A DNA stretch of 47,964 nt from an uncultured Eubacteriales bacterium (GCA_949747515.1 CATKFO010000064.1:1-47964), one strand, 5' to 3'; shown: positions 1 to 8,256, counted from the first letter of the stretch. Translations and numbers: made by a program. Notes: generated by a model not told the origin, from the sequence alone.

Positions 1-98
<98 letters not shown>

Positions 99-136
99 TG
101 TTTATATTTTTGCCGCTCACTCTCGAGCGCTTATAT

Positions 137-165
137 ATTATAACTCATATTCGTCTTTTTGTCAA
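137..165 (-). promoter_or_regulatory. Consensus sigma-A promoter for the 5S rRNA
   Basis: On the minus strand TTGACA (160-165) and TATAAT (137-142) are both perfect and separated by 17 bp. Transcription would start near 130, about 30 nt before the 5S 5' end. Confidence 0.85.
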
Positions 166-258
166 CGACTGATATTCGACAATATTTGAGCTATAAAATT
201 AGCATAAATTATATAAAACAAACAAATCCTTATGATATTCCGCGTATAACCTCCTTTT

Positions 259-298
259 TTCACCCGTAAAGTGTAAAAATGTGCACTTTTTACGTGAA
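259..298. repeat. Imperfect inverted repeat between 5S and rubredoxin
   Basis: TTCAC/GTGAA ends enclose GTAAAGTG and CACTTTTTAC arms with small bulges and a 10-nt centre. It lies between the divergent 5S and rubredoxin promoters. It could be a protein-binding site or the remains of a terminator. There is no direct evidence of function. Confidence 0.35.
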
Positions 299-337
299 AG
301 ATAGCGCTAATGGACTGATTTTTTTTATTATTTATCA

Positions 338-366
338 TTGAATACGGAAGAATAATATGATATACT
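338..366 (+). promoter_or_regulatory. Promoter of the rubredoxin gene
   Basis: TTGAAT (338-343), a 17-bp spacer and TATACT (361-366) lie about 65 nt before the rubredoxin start codon. No other gene could use this promoter. Confidence 0.75.
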
Positions 367-431
367 ATGGAAACGGCGGAGGGCTAATCCGCTGAAATTT
401 CAATTAAACAAAAGGAAGGATATCATTTACC

Positions 432-596
432 ATGAGATACGTTTGTATAATCTGCGGATATACTTACGACGAGGAGAGAGGCGACGAGGACAACGGAATC
501 GAGCCTGGTACCCTTTGGGACGATCTGCCGGATGACTTCACCTGCCCCGAATGCGGAGTAGGCAAGGATGAATTTGAAAGCGATCTTGCCGAGTGA
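432..596 (+). CDS. Rubredoxin, 54 aa
   Basis: Rubredoxin is a small cytoplasmic electron carrier in which one iron atom is held by four cysteines. In anaerobes it commonly feeds electrons to oxygen- and peroxide-reducing enzymes. The protein starts [15 protein letters not shown] and has both knuckles, CIICGY near residues 5-10 and CPECGV near residues 38-43, with the acidic, aromatic middle section ([11 protein letters not shown]) typical of the family. The length of 54 residues is the family norm. A strong ribosome binding site (AAGGAAGG) precedes the ATG by about 13 nt. The gene is a single-gene unit between its own promoter (338-366) and a terminator (659-690). The following antiporter gene runs towards it on the other strand. 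Confidence 0.97.
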   Translation: MRYVCIICGYTYDEERGDEDNGIEPGTLWDDLPDDFTCPECGVGKDEFESDLAE

Positions 597-658
597 TTTC
601 TTCGCAGCGCGCCGGATACGGTTTCAAGGCTAGTATGCGGCGAGTTTTCAATAACAAC

Positions 659-690
659 GCTCCCCGACCAAAAAGTACGGGGAGCTTTTA
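659..690 (+). terminator. Terminator after rubredoxin, shared with the convergent antiporter gene
   Basis: GCTCCCCG (659-666) pairs with CGGGGAGC (678-685), followed by TTTTACTTTA. It lies between two converging genes and could serve both, although the T-run is only on the rubredoxin side. Confidence 0.85.
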
Positions 691-715
691 CTTTATATAT
701 ACGTTTGAGATTGCT

Positions 716-1690
716 TTAAGCTAAACATGTAAATACAACGTATCCGACGTATACGGCGAGAAGAACAAATCCTTGAACACGGATGAACTTTCCTTTAGCC
801 AAGGCCGGAACGAGCGCGATCAGTCCTACGGCGAAGCACGCGGGTAGGTCGAGACGAGCCGCGGAAGCCGCCACAGGCAAGTTTTTACCGGTGACTATGG
901 AAGCGAGCGGCATAATCAGAGTGAGATCAAGAATATTGGCGCCGATAATATTTCCGACGGAGAGAGAGGACTGCTTTTTTACAATAGCCGTAACGGTGGT
1001 TACAAGCTCTGGCAAAGACGTTCCTATAGCGACCATAGTGACGCCGATTATTCGTTCGGATACTCCTATAAGTCTTGCTATATCGGAGCCTCTGTCAACG
1101 AGAAGTCTGGCGCCGACCACAATACCAACGCTTCCAAATACAAATTTGACGATATTGATAATAACTTTTTTGCGGCTTTTATTATTCGCCGCGGCGGTAT
1201 TTTCATCCTTAGGAAGAATCGCTTCGGCCGACAACGCCGCTTTTGCCGATCTTACGTTTTCATAAAAAAACGCCGCGCAAAGAACGAGCAAAAGGGTTGA
1301 AACCGGAATACTTATATTTCCAAAGAAACCGCCTATCATCACGATTGCGGATGCCGCGAGCATTATTATTGATTTCGCAGCGTAGTCCTTTCTTTTTATA
1401 ATCGACGGCAAGCATATAATCGATATAGCCATAATTAGACCGAGGTTTGCCGTTACGCTGCCGACCGCGTTGCCAGTCGCCATATCTACGCTTCCTTCCG
1501 CGGCGGCCATTATGGAAACCAGCATTTCCGGAAGCGTCGTCGCGATCGATACGACGGTGGCGCCTACTATAAGCTTTGGGATTCCGCTTACCTCCGCAAA
1601 CCATGACGCCGCGTCGACGAACATGTCTCCGCCTTTTATGATAAGAATAAGCCCCGCGACAAAGAAAACTATAGTAAAAAAAGTTGACAT
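716..1690 (-). CDS. Calcium/sodium antiporter, CaCA family (YrbG-like)
   Basis: This is an inner-membrane cation exchanger that would swap Ca2+ for Na+ or H+. Two alpha repeats of inverted topology are visible: one near the N terminus containing ATVVSIATTLPEMLVS and one in the C-terminal half containing VTMVAIGTSLPELVTT. These are the ion-binding signature of the family. About ten hydrophobic segments are split by a short lysine/arginine-rich loop near the middle. The 324-residue length is normal. I chose the ATG at 1690 because homology starts with MSTFFTIVFFVAG and AGAGGTG lies upstream. A GTG at 1732 would add 14 charged residues that do not look like this family. The gene has its own promoter (1950-1978) and a leader of about 250 nt. 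Confidence 0.92.
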   Translation of the reverse strand: MSTFFTIVFFVAGLILIIKGGDMFVDAASWFAEVSGIPKLIVGATVVSIATTLPEMLVSIMAAAEGSVDMATGNAVGSVTANLGLIMAISIICLPSIIKRKDYAAKSIIMLAASAIVMIGGFFGNISIPVSTLLLVLCAAFFYENVRSAKAALSAEAILPKDENTAAANNKSRKKVIINIVKFVFGSVGIVVGARLLVDRGSDIARLIGVSERIIGVTMVAIGTSLPELVTTVTAIVKKQSSLSVGNIIGANILDLTLIMPLASIVTGKNLPVAASAARLDLPACFAVGLIALVPALAKGKFIRVQGFVLLAVYVGYVVFTCLA

Positions 1691-1978
1691 TTTTTGTTTA
1701 TCCGCACCTCTTGCACTTTTTCGCTCCCGCACGACGATATAAAATCAAATAACGACCTTCTAAGCCGAAAAATTATTTCGTTTCCCATAAGGAATTCAAT
1801 CGAGTCGCAAAAATGATTCTATTCAACGTTATATACGCATGAACATAAATGCTCCGCGCATATATTGTATGGAGCGCGCTCGAAAAATTAAAAAAGCTCG
1901 GCGAAAACCGATTAAATCAAGGCTTCTCCGTAGAAATATGATTAAATAAATTTTATCATATGCAAAGGTGTTTGTCAA
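1691..1978 (-). promoter_or_regulatory. Promoter and long 5' leader of the antiporter gene
   Basis: On the minus strand TTGACA (1973-1978), a 17-bp spacer and TAAAAT (1950-1955) predict a start near 1943, leaving about 250 nt of untranslated leader. The leader contains a GCTCC/GGAGC pair around 1850-1875 and other short complementary stretches. I could not match it to a known riboswitch; the yybP-ykoY manganese consensus is not present. A long leader before a metal-ion transporter is a plausible place for an ion-sensing RNA, but this is inference. Confidence 0.6.
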
Positions 1979-2188
1979 TATACTATAAAAATCGTACGGA
2001 CAATTTTAGGTGCGTGTAGAAGCTCGGATAATTTTCATCCTTCAAAAAAGTGTTTTCCATATCATGAATGAGTTTTTAGATGTTTGTCTGTTTTTTTGGT
2101 CATATTTGAATTTACACACGGCTTTTTTCTACATTTAGACACGGGCAAAATATTTCCGGAAATATTGACAATGCGGATTTCAGGGTAG

Positions 2189-2305
2189 TTTTCAACATGT
2201 TTGCCTGTTGAAAATATGGAAAACTCAAAAAATGCGCCTTGATTTTATCGGGAATCGCAGAGTTTTCCAAAAGGGTGTTGAAAACCCATGTGGAAAACTT
2301 CAACA
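2189..2305. other. Cluster of DnaA-box-like nonamers, possible replication-origin element
   Basis: Within about 115 bp there are TTTTCAACA (2189-2197), TGTTGAAAA (2206-2214), TTTTCCAAA (2263-2271), TGTTGAAAA (2276-2284), TGTGGAAAA (2289-2297) and a trailing TTCAACA. TGTGGAAAA is the complement of TTTTCCACA, one base from the DnaA consensus TTATCCACA. The surroundings are AT-rich. Such arrays are typical of Firmicutes oriC beside dnaA, but no dnaA or dnaN is in the window. The reading frame that crosses this stretch on the minus strand looks like a by-product of the repeats. Confidence 0.45.
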
Positions 2306-2339
2306 TGACCTTGGAATTCTCCTGAAAAGTGGAATTTTA

Positions 2340-2870
2340 TGCCTTTTTTGTTTAATATGCATATATTTAGTTTGTATTTTAAACTAAGTTGTTCTTTTTA
2401 ATCTCGTAAAGTCATAAATTTTTGGCTTGCGTAGAGGAATTACTAAGCAGCTTCTGCAAAAGCCTTAATTTGTCGTTTAAGTATTGATTTGTTGTAACGC
2501 TTGCCGCCACTTGTATGAAAATAATTTTTATGGTATAATAAACGCGGAAACATTACTTCGTAAGTTTTTGCGGCTTCGCCGCGCCCGCGCTCAGCGCGGC
2601 CGCATAATTGACGGCTTCGCAAAAACGTCCTTGCAAGCAAACATTTTTGCTTCATGGTATAATATTCGCATAAAGTCTTACTGTGGTGTAAACCTTTACG
2701 GCTTCGCAGCCCGCAATCTGCTCGTCACGGCGCAATACGATCCAGTAAAAACGATTTTAGGACGAGCGGGCCAAAATAGTATTTCGTTTTCGTCGATAGG
2801 ATAAACAAAAGCGATTTATACAAAGTTCGACGATAGTATTATAAATCCGCGCAGGCGGCGGAAGAGAGGA
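2340..2870. other. Gene-poor stretch with two copies of a promoter-like motif
   Basis: No convincing gene is present. The sequence ATGGTATAATA occurs at about 2529 and 2654, each followed four bases later by CGC, and GGCTTCGC or close variants occur several times between them. A GC-rich island (about 2568-2606) lies in otherwise AT-rich DNA. The stretch looks like the remains of duplicated promoter regions or of a repeat. The LysR gene begins at its right end, with a possible -10 (TATTAT, about 2837) and a clear GAGAGGAG ribosome binding site. Confidence 0.35.
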
Positions 2871-2875
2871 GTCCT

Positions 2876-3799
2876 ATGAATATTCTCCATATGAAATATG
2901 CGGTAGAGGTAGCAAAAGCCGGTTCTATAAATAAAGCCTCCGAGACATTGCTGATCGCTCAGCCCAACTTGAGCCGATCGATAAAGGAGCTTGAATCGGA
3001 TCTGGGCATAACGATTTTCGACCGCTCAGCCAGGGGAATGGAGCTGACTCCGGACGGCGAAGAATTCGTTGGTTATGCGAAATCAATTCTGAGTCAGATC
3101 GACGCCGTTGAGAAAATGTACAAAAGCGGCATACCGATCAAGCAGCGTTTTTCCGTATCGGTTCCGAGAGCTACGTATATATCTGAAGCTTTCGCTAAAT
3201 TTTCCCGTGGAATCAGCTGCGACTCAGCCGAGTTATTTTACAAAGAAACGAATTCGTCTCGCACTGTCAACAATGTTTTATCCGACGACTACAAATTGGG
3301 AATCGTACGTTATGCGGAAGATCATGACAAGTATTTTAAAGCAATGTTCGACGATAAAGGTCTGTCTTATGAAATGATATCTGAATTTCATTACGTTCTT
3401 GTAACGAGCAAGGATAGCTCTCTTGCTACGCTGAAGGAGATAAAACAATCTGATCTTGAATCAAAAATAGAAATAGCGCACGCGGATCCATACGTGCCGT
3501 CCCTTCCGGCGGCGCAGGTGAAAAAGGAAGAGATCGGCGACAATGTAAAACGTCGCATTTTTGTTTTTGAAAGAGCAAGTCAATTTGCTCTTCTTTCTGA
3601 AAACAGCGATACTTTTATGCGCGTTTCTCCCGTATCTCAAAAAGCTCTCGCCCGTTATGGTCTTGTGCAACGAGAGTATCCGGAGAACAAGCGAATTTAT
3701 AAAGACGTTTTAATACACAAAAACGATTACAGACTTACGGAGCTTGACGATAGATTTATAAATGAGCTCTGCATATCAAAAAGAAAATGTCTTCAGTAA
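2876..3799 (+). CDS. LysR-family transcriptional regulator
   Basis: LysR proteins bind DNA as dimers or tetramers and usually respond to a small molecule bound by the C-terminal domain. Residues 1-60 form the winged helix-turn-helix (MKYAVEVAKAGSINKASETL, then AQPNLSRSIKELE and GITIFDRSARGMELTPDG), which fits the family consensus closely. The remainder, to residue 307, is the usual substrate-binding fold. The length is typical. The ATG follows GAGAGGAGTCCT, a good ribosome binding site. LysR regulators often control an adjacent gene. The neighbour here is the sugar acetyltransferase about 170 nt downstream on the same strand, so a functional link is possible but unproven. The effector is unknown. 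Confidence 0.93.
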   Translation: MNILHMKYAVEVAKAGSINKASETLLIAQPNLSRSIKELESDLGITIFDRSARGMELTPDGEEFVGYAKSILSQIDAVEKMYKSGIPIKQRFSVSVPRATYISEAFAKFSRGISCDSAELFYKETNSSRTVNNVLSDDYKLGIVRYAEDHDKYFKAMFDDKGLSYEMISEFHYVLVTSKDSSLATLKEIKQSDLESKIEIAHADPYVPSLPAAQVKKEEIGDNVKRRIFVFERASQFALLSENSDTFMRVSPVSQKALARYGLVQREYPENKRIYKDVLIHKNDYRLTELDDRFINELCISKRKCLQ

Positions 3800-3968
3800 T
3801 ATACTTTCATCGCGTGAATTTATTGTTTTATTAAAAGTTAGCTAAAGTCATGGCGCGGCTGCGACAGTCATATGCGAAGATTCCGTCGCAAGCGAATTAA
3901 AAAAGGCTTAGCATGTTTCTTTTGCGTGTAATTTATTATTGAAAGAAATATAAAAAGGAGAGATTGAT

Positions 3969-4610
3969 ATGCGTGAAGAAGAAAAGATAAAGGCCGGTAT
4001 TCTGTTTTGTCCCGCTGATCCCGAATTAAAGGCGATAAAGCTGAAAACGCATAATCTTAATATAGACTACAATAATACGTATGAAGATGAAACTGAGAAG
4101 CGCGCCGCGATTCTTTCGGAAATTATCGGCGAGTTTGGAGAAGGCGGATTTATTCAAGGGCCCGTCGCCTTTCACTACGGAAAGCATACTAAAATTGGAA
4201 AAAATTTTTTTGGAAATTTTAATCTTACGATTCAGGACGACGCTGAAGTGGTAATAGGCGACGATTGCAATTTCGGTCCGAACACTACTATCGTAACTCC
4301 TATTCATCCTATGCTTCCAAACGAACGCCGCGAAATGCTTACGGCGGACGGAGAGAAAAAACATCTTTGCTATGCCAAACCCGTACATATTGGAAACGAT
4401 TGCTGGCTCGGAGCTTCGGTAACGGTATGCCCCGGCGTTACGATAGGAGATAATTGCGTTATAGGAGCCGGAAGCGTCGTAACAAGGGATATTCCCGCGG
4501 GCAGCTTTGCGGCGGGCGTTCCGTGCAAAGTAATTCGTGAAATTAACGAGTCTGACAGCATGAAGTTTAAACCCGAGATACTCTGCGACAATATTGCGAT
4601 TGAAGATTAA
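3969..4610 (+). CDS. Sugar O-acetyltransferase, left-handed beta-helix (maltose/galactoside acetyltransferase type)
   Basis: The family transfers acetyl from acetyl-CoA to a sugar hydroxyl and works as a cytoplasmic trimer. From about residue 70 to 190 the protein shows the hexapeptide repeat pattern, for example IGDDCNFGPNTTI, IGNDCWLGASVTV and IGDNCVIGAGSVV. This is the signature of the left-handed parallel beta-helix in NodL, LacA and Maa. The N-terminal part includes the usual alpha-helical cap. A strong ribosome binding site (AAAAGGAGAG) stands nine nucleotides before the ATG. The next gene, a small XRE regulator, begins 47 nt after the stop. The exact acceptor sugar cannot be told from sequence. 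Confidence 0.92.
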   Translation: MREEEKIKAGILFCPADPELKAIKLKTHNLNIDYNNTYEDETEKRAAILSEIIGEFGEGGFIQGPVAFHYGKHTKIGKNFFGNFNLTIQDDAEVVIGDDCNFGPNTTIVTPIHPMLPNERREMLTADGEKKHLCYAKPVHIGNDCWLGASVTVCPGVTIGDNCVIGAGSVVTRDIPAGSFAAGVPCKVIREINESDSMKFKPEILCDNIAIED

Positions 4611-4657
4611 AAGTTAAACGGTCTTTTTTGGCGGACAATATTCAATCGGAGGCGCTT

Positions 4658-4885
4658 ATGAACGAGATGATAGGACTAAAAACTATTAGAAAAAAATTGG
4701 GTTATACGCAGCTTAAAGTCGCTATGGATCTGAATATCAGCAGAGAGGCGTTGTCATACTATGAAAACGGAAAGCGCAGCCCGGATATTCCTATGCTGCG
4801 CGCTCTTTCAAAGTATTACGACGCGTCTATAGATTACCTTATCAACGGAGAAGAGTTTACTCGCGCCTCCGAGAAAAAGGTTTAG
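4658..4885 (+). CDS. Small XRE-family helix-turn-helix regulator
   Basis: This 75-residue protein is essentially one HTH_3 domain: LKTIRKKLGYTQLKVAMDLN, then SREALSYYENGKRSPDI and MLRALSKYYDASIDYLING. This is the Cro/CI fold used by many small repressors. I chose the ATG at 4658, which begins MNEMIGL, because GGAGG stands a few bases upstream. A TTG at 4628 would extend the protein but has no ribosome binding site. The gene lies just behind the acetyltransferase and before tRNA-Trp, so it may share the acetyltransferase transcript. Its target is unknown. Confidence 0.88.
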   Translation: MNEMIGLKTIRKKLGYTQLKVAMDLNISREALSYYENGKRSPDIPMLRALSKYYDASIDYLINGEEFTRASEKKV

Positions 4886-4954
4886 CGCCTGTTCTTCAAA
4901 ATATGACAAATTACGCATATTAAAAAGCTTTGCGGACGCTGAGCGAAAAAGTCC

Positions 4955-4983
4955 TTGACAATTCCGTGCAAAAGTGATATAAT
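4955..4983 (+). promoter_or_regulatory. Perfect sigma-A promoter for tRNA-Trp
   Basis: TTGACA (4955-4960), a 17-bp spacer and TATAAT (4978-4983) match the consensus exactly and lie 13 nt before the tRNA. Confidence 0.9.
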
Positions 4984-4996
4984 ATTTAAACAATAA

Positions 4997-5072
4997 AGGG
5001 GTATAGCTCAGTTGGTAGAGCAGTGGTCTCCAAAACCACGTGTCCTGAGTTCGAGTCTTAGTGCCCCTGCCA
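4997..5072 (+). tRNA. tRNA-Trp (anticodon CCA)
   Basis: The cloverleaf is complete. The acceptor stem AGGGGTA pairs with TGCCCCT, the D arm is GCTC..GAGC, and the anticodon stem GTGGT/ACCAC encloses the loop CTCCAAA with anticodon CCA at 5030-5032. The T loop TTCGAGT is standard, the discriminator base is G (5069), and CCA is encoded (5070-5072). It has its own perfect promoter and a terminator at 5107-5147. A broken recombinase lies immediately downstream, as expected when a mobile element lodges next to a tRNA gene. Confidence 0.98.
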
Positions 5073-5106
5073 AGTTGGATGAAAAACAAAAAGTTGAGTA
5101 ATCGAT

Positions 5107-5147
5107 AAAATAACCGTCTTGTACGTTATACGAGACGGTTATTTTTT
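5107..5147 (+). terminator. Terminator between tRNA-Trp and the recombinase remnant
   Basis: AAATAACCGTCT (5108-5119) pairs with AGACGGTTATTT (5133-5144) and ends in a T-run. The A-run on the other side means it could also stop the convergent recombinase transcript. Confidence 0.9.
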
Positions 5148-5149
5148 CG

Positions 5150-5905
5150 TTATACACTTCTATATTTATTTACAAAGGTTTCCACTAATTTTTCACGGAA
5201 GTAAAAATCATGAATATCTCCGTTTATAAACTTTTCCATAAAGAATTTAACTTTCTCTATAGTCAGAATTGGATATTTTGTACTCTCTCTTGCGATTTCT
5301 AATTCAATTTCTTTTATTTAACTATCAATCTTGTCAAGCTCCTCCAGTAGAATTGCCTGCGCCTTTCCTGCTTTCAGAGCTTCAAGCAGATTCCGTTCTT
5401 CATTTTTCTTATTATTCAGGCTGATTTCCAAAGCTTTCAGTCCGCTTTTGTTTTCTCGTTCCCTTTTGCATAGGTCTACAACTTGTTTAGAAATATCTTC
5501 AATACGCTCCGGCGTCAAAAGTTCAAGCGTTTTCTTTACAACTAAATCTTCTAATTCATCTTTTCTGTTGGATTTCAGTTCGCATTTGATTTTGTGATTT
5601 TGAGAACTGCAACGATAGTAATAGTATCGTTTTCCTGTCTTACTCGTACCGGATACTCCTATTACCGTCCGTCCACAATAGCCGCATTTGGTCATACTAC
5701 TTAAAATATATTTTTCATCGACTGCCTTTGCTCTTGCGGGGGCTTTTTCCTTTTTGCTCATGAGTTCCTGTACTTTGTTAAAAAGTTCTTCCGATATAAT
5801 CGCGGGCATACCTCCTTTGGTTTCCGTTCCTTTATAAGTGTAATACCCTGCGTATCGCTTATTTTTGAGCATGTTGTAAATGCTACCGTACAGTATACAA
5901 ATATT
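5150..5905 (-). pseudogene. Large serine recombinase, C-terminal remnant with an in-frame stop
   Basis: Only the back half of a large serine recombinase remains. On the minus strand it begins in the Recombinase domain (GSIYNMLKNKRYAGYYTYKG), continues through the zinc ribbon (TKCGYCGRTVIGV ... YYRCSSQNHKIKCE) and a long coiled coil, and then meets a TAA at 5318-5320. The same frame continues after that stop for 55 more codons with typical family sequence (IARESTKYPILT, then VKFFMEKFINGDI) and ends at the TAA at 5150-5152. The N-terminal catalytic resolvase domain is absent; the sequence upstream of about 5905 runs into the start of the phosphatase-like gene on the other strand. This is therefore a 5'-deleted and stop-interrupted pseudogene, the relic of an integrase that probably used or flanked the tRNA-Trp locus. 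Confidence 0.9.
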
Positions 5906-5928
5906 TAAGAATGATAGATGGTTGAAAA

Positions 5929-6393
5929 ATGAATGTAAAAATCTACTCACGTAAAGCAATGGAAGACCTATTGAAAGACAGTGTAGTTGAAAACACTGCG
6001 GTTATCAGTTTCTATGATCCACCGACTAAGAGAAATCCAAATGTATCTGAACCCGTTGACTATACAGAAAAATGTGATCGGGTGTTTCATGTAGGCATTA
6101 ACGATATTGAAATTGAGATATTAGGTGACTATGACTTGACATATGACACATACTTTCCCGAAGCTGACGAATTAGCAGAGTTTATTTACAAGGCTAAACG
6201 GGATGGATGTGATATCATCTGTCAATGCGAGTACGGACAAAGCAGGAGCGCGGCGTGCGCCGCGGCGATACTGGAGCATTTCTTGGGGACGGGGATATCT
6301 GTGTTTGCAGATTACAGGTATTACCCTAATCAGATGGTTTATCATAAGGTGTTTGATGCGTTGGTGAAAGTGAATAATATCGAAATAGAGTGA
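5929..6393 (+). CDS. Tyrosine/dual-specificity phosphatase-like protein
   Basis: The 154-residue protein carries the CX5R signature of the cysteine-phosphatase superfamily: CEYGQSR, with the nucleophile at C100 and the phosphate-binding arginine at R106, followed by a helix rich in small residues (SAACAAAILEHF). An acidic patch just before it (ADELAEFIYKAKRDG) is normal for the fold. Similar short proteins are frequent in Firmicutes mobile elements and are usually annotated as tyrosine protein phosphatases. The substrate is unknown. A stretch at 9,734-9,808 is a decayed second copy of its 3' end. The gene starts near the breakpoint of the recombinase remnant, with only a weak ribosome binding site (GATGG). 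Confidence 0.78.
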   Translation: MNVKIYSRKAMEDLLKDSVVENTAVISFYDPPTKRNPNVSEPVDYTEKCDRVFHVGINDIEIEILGDYDLTYDTYFPEADELAEFIYKAKRDGCDIICQCEYGQSRSAACAAAILEHFLGTGISVFADYRYYPNQMVYHKVFDALVKVNNIEIE

Positions 6394-6421
6394 AAAATAA
6401 TATCAAATTTCCTAAATTTAT

Positions 6422-6429
6422 GCTATAAT
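6422..6429 (+). promoter_or_regulatory. Extended -10 promoter for the HNH gene
   Basis: TGCTATAAT (the TATAAT at 6424-6429 with an upstream TG) lies about 35 nt before the HNH start codon. The -35 region (TATCAA, about 6401) is weak, as is common for extended -10 promoters. Confidence 0.6.
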
Positions 6430-6463
6430 ATATAGAGCGCAAGAAATAATATTTGAAAGGATC

Positions 6464-7189
6464 ATGATTCGTTCGATGGCAAGAAATCCAAAATGGACTA
6501 GAGACGAAATTATACTCGCGTTAAACGTCTACTTTAAAGTGGATGATATGAGCAAATTATCCGCACAAGATAATTCTATCGTACAATTAAGCGAATTGTT
6601 AAAAAAATTAAGCATTTATGAACATAAGAATGTATCTGATACCTATAGAAATCCTAACGGCGTCCTGATGAAATTAACGAATTTCCAAAGTATCGAATAC
6701 CCTGGAAAAGGATTAACGAACGTAAGTAAACTTGACAAACAAATATTTAATGAATTTAAAGCGAACAAATCGCTTCTCGAAAACCTTTCAAATAAAATAA
6801 CCAATGCTATTACTTTAAAAAAACAGCCTAAATTAGAAATTGAAGACGAAGGATTTATAGAAGGCGCTATATTAGAAAAACAGCATAAATATAAGGAACG
6901 AAACCCGACGGCTGTTAAGAAGAAAAAAAGGAAAGTTTTAAATGAACAAGGTTATTTGAAGTGCGAAGTATGCGGATTTGTTTTTCAAGATTTTTATGGT
7001 GAATTAGGAACTGAATATATAGAATGTCATCATATTATACCGCTTGCAGATATAAATATTGAGAGGGCGACTAAAATGGAGGAATTAGCTTTAGTCTGTT
7101 CTAATTGCCATAGAATGCTCCATAGAAAACGCCCTTGGATTACAATATCTGAATTAAAGAAAATAGTTGAAGAACACCGATTGTTGTAA
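6464..7189 (+). CDS. HNH endonuclease (McrA-like restriction nuclease)
   Basis: The C-terminal 80 residues form a zinc-bound HNH domain: CEVCGF, then ECHHIIPL, then CSNCHRMLH, in the order typical of McrA-type nucleases. The N-terminal half begins ARNPKWTRDEIILALNVYF, which I recognise from HNH proteins that cut modified or invading DNA. A metal-dependent DNA nuclease in defence is the likely role. The start is uncertain: ATG 6464 lies almost on top of the AAAGGA ribosome binding site, and ATG 6476 (MARNPKW) fits the family better but is 16 nt from it. The gene is followed by two short hairpins (7349-7396). It belongs to the accessory island next to tRNA-Trp. Confidence 0.88.
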   Translation: MIRSMARNPKWTRDEIILALNVYFKVDDMSKLSAQDNSIVQLSELLKKLSIYEHKNVSDTYRNPNGVLMKLTNFQSIEYPGKGLTNVSKLDKQIFNEFKANKSLLENLSNKITNAITLKKQPKLEIEDEGFIEGAILEKQHKYKERNPTAVKKKKRKVLNEQGYLKCEVCGFVFQDFYGELGTEYIECHHIIPLADINIERATKMEELALVCSNCHRMLHRKRPWITISELKKIVEEHRLL

Positions 7190-7348
7190 ATTCATATTAA
7201 TTGTGTCAAAGATGAATATCTTAATTTGAATTTATAAATGAATGAGCAATATTAAATGCAATTTGAAACCCATATGGGAAGTATCTGATATTTGTTTTTG
7301 ACATATCTTGGTCTGTAATTAAAATGGGACGAAAAAGATATTGTCCCC

Positions 7349-7396
7349 GAAATCCCCGATAAAACCGGGGATTTCGCCGTTTCAGGCGGCTTTTTT
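7349..7396 (+). terminator. Terminator after the HNH gene
   Basis: GAAATCCCCG (7349-7358) pairs with CGGGGATTTC (7366-7375). A second small hairpin (GCCG/CGGC) follows and runs into TTTTTTC. Confidence 0.8.
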
Positions 7397-7543
7397 CTAA
7401 AAGATGTAAACTGGGTATTCCACCTTTGCCGCATGATTTGAACCCTCACAAGAGGAAACAATGCAGATAGATTTCTTTTGTTCCTTATGGTAAAAACATT
7501 AGTAAAATGATTTATGTAATGGGATTGGAGGGATTGGCGTAAT

Positions 7544-8221
7544 ATGAAAGATGATAGACATTATTATGAGGCATATGATGATCGATATAGACAGGTTCAT
7601 CAAAAGTCGTTAAAATGGTTTTCTGATTCACCATCCAAAATTGTTGAAGAAACAATACAAAAATATAAAATTACTAGGGACTCTAAAATCATTGAGATAG
7701 GTTGCGGTGAAGGCAGAGATGCGGTCAGCCTATTAAAAAACGGATATAATGTAATTGCAACAGATATTTCCTCTATTGCAATAGCGCATTGCATGGAGTG
7801 GTTCCCGAATTTTTCAAACTCTTTTAAAATTTTAGATTGTTTGTCACAACAGTTAACTGAACATTTTGACTTTATTTACGCTGTTTCAGTTTTGCATATG
7901 TTGGTTTTAGATACAGACAGAAAATTGTTCTATAAATTTATCTTCAATCACCTAAAAGAGGACGGAATTGCTTTGATATGCACAATAGGAGACGGTAAAG
8001 AAGAATGGAGTTCTAATATTGAGCATGCTTTTGAATTGCAAAAGAGAAAACACGAAGAAACGGGTGAAGAACTGCTAATCGCCGGTACGTCATGCAGAAA
8101 AGTTGGCTTTGATACATTACGCAAAGAAATTTATGATAATAACTTAAAATTACTCGAAAGCGGGATGACATCTATAATTCCGGATTTTCCTACAATAATG
8201 TATGCTGTTTTAGAAAAATGA
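7544..8221 (+). CDS. Class I SAM-dependent methyltransferase
   Basis: The protein has the Rossmann-like SAM-binding start: [19 protein letters not shown] (motif I, with the acidic residue closing strand 2 in VIATDISS), then [12 protein letters not shown] for motif IV. Length 225 residues. It resembles small-molecule methyltransferases of the TehB/Methyltransf_25 type more than DNA methylases, since no NPPY- or PC-type motif is visible. The acceptor is unknown. It sits between the HNH gene and a ruined hsdR, so a link to defence or drug resistance is possible but unproven. The ribosome binding site is GGAGGGATTGG, nine to sixteen nucleotides before the ATG. Confidence 0.88.
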   Translation: MKDDRHYYEAYDDRYRQVHQKSLKWFSDSPSKIVEETIQKYKITRDSKIIEIGCGEGRDAVSLLKNGYNVIATDISSIAIAHCMEWFPNFSNSFKILDCLSQQLTEHFDFIYAVSVLHMLVLDTDRKLFYKFIFNHLKEDGIALICTIGDGKEEWSSNIEHAFELQKRKHEETGEELLIAGTSCRKVGFDTLRKEIYDNNLKLLESGMTSIIPDFPTIMYAVLEK

Positions 8222-8256
8222 AAAAACATCTTTTTCGTCCTGCTTAGACAGGGAAA

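Noticed and set aside
783..1265. Long open frame opposite the antiporter gene
   Set aside because: It is the antisense shadow of the antiporter, without family resemblance or ribosome binding site.
2112..2306. Open frame of 64 codons on the minus strand across the DnaA-box-like cluster
   Set aside because: No ribosome binding site, no family resemblance, and the frame arises from the repeated nonamers.
2443..2655. Open frame of 70 codons on the minus strand
   Set aside because: It crosses the GC-rich repeat area and lacks a ribosome binding site and any recognisable domain.
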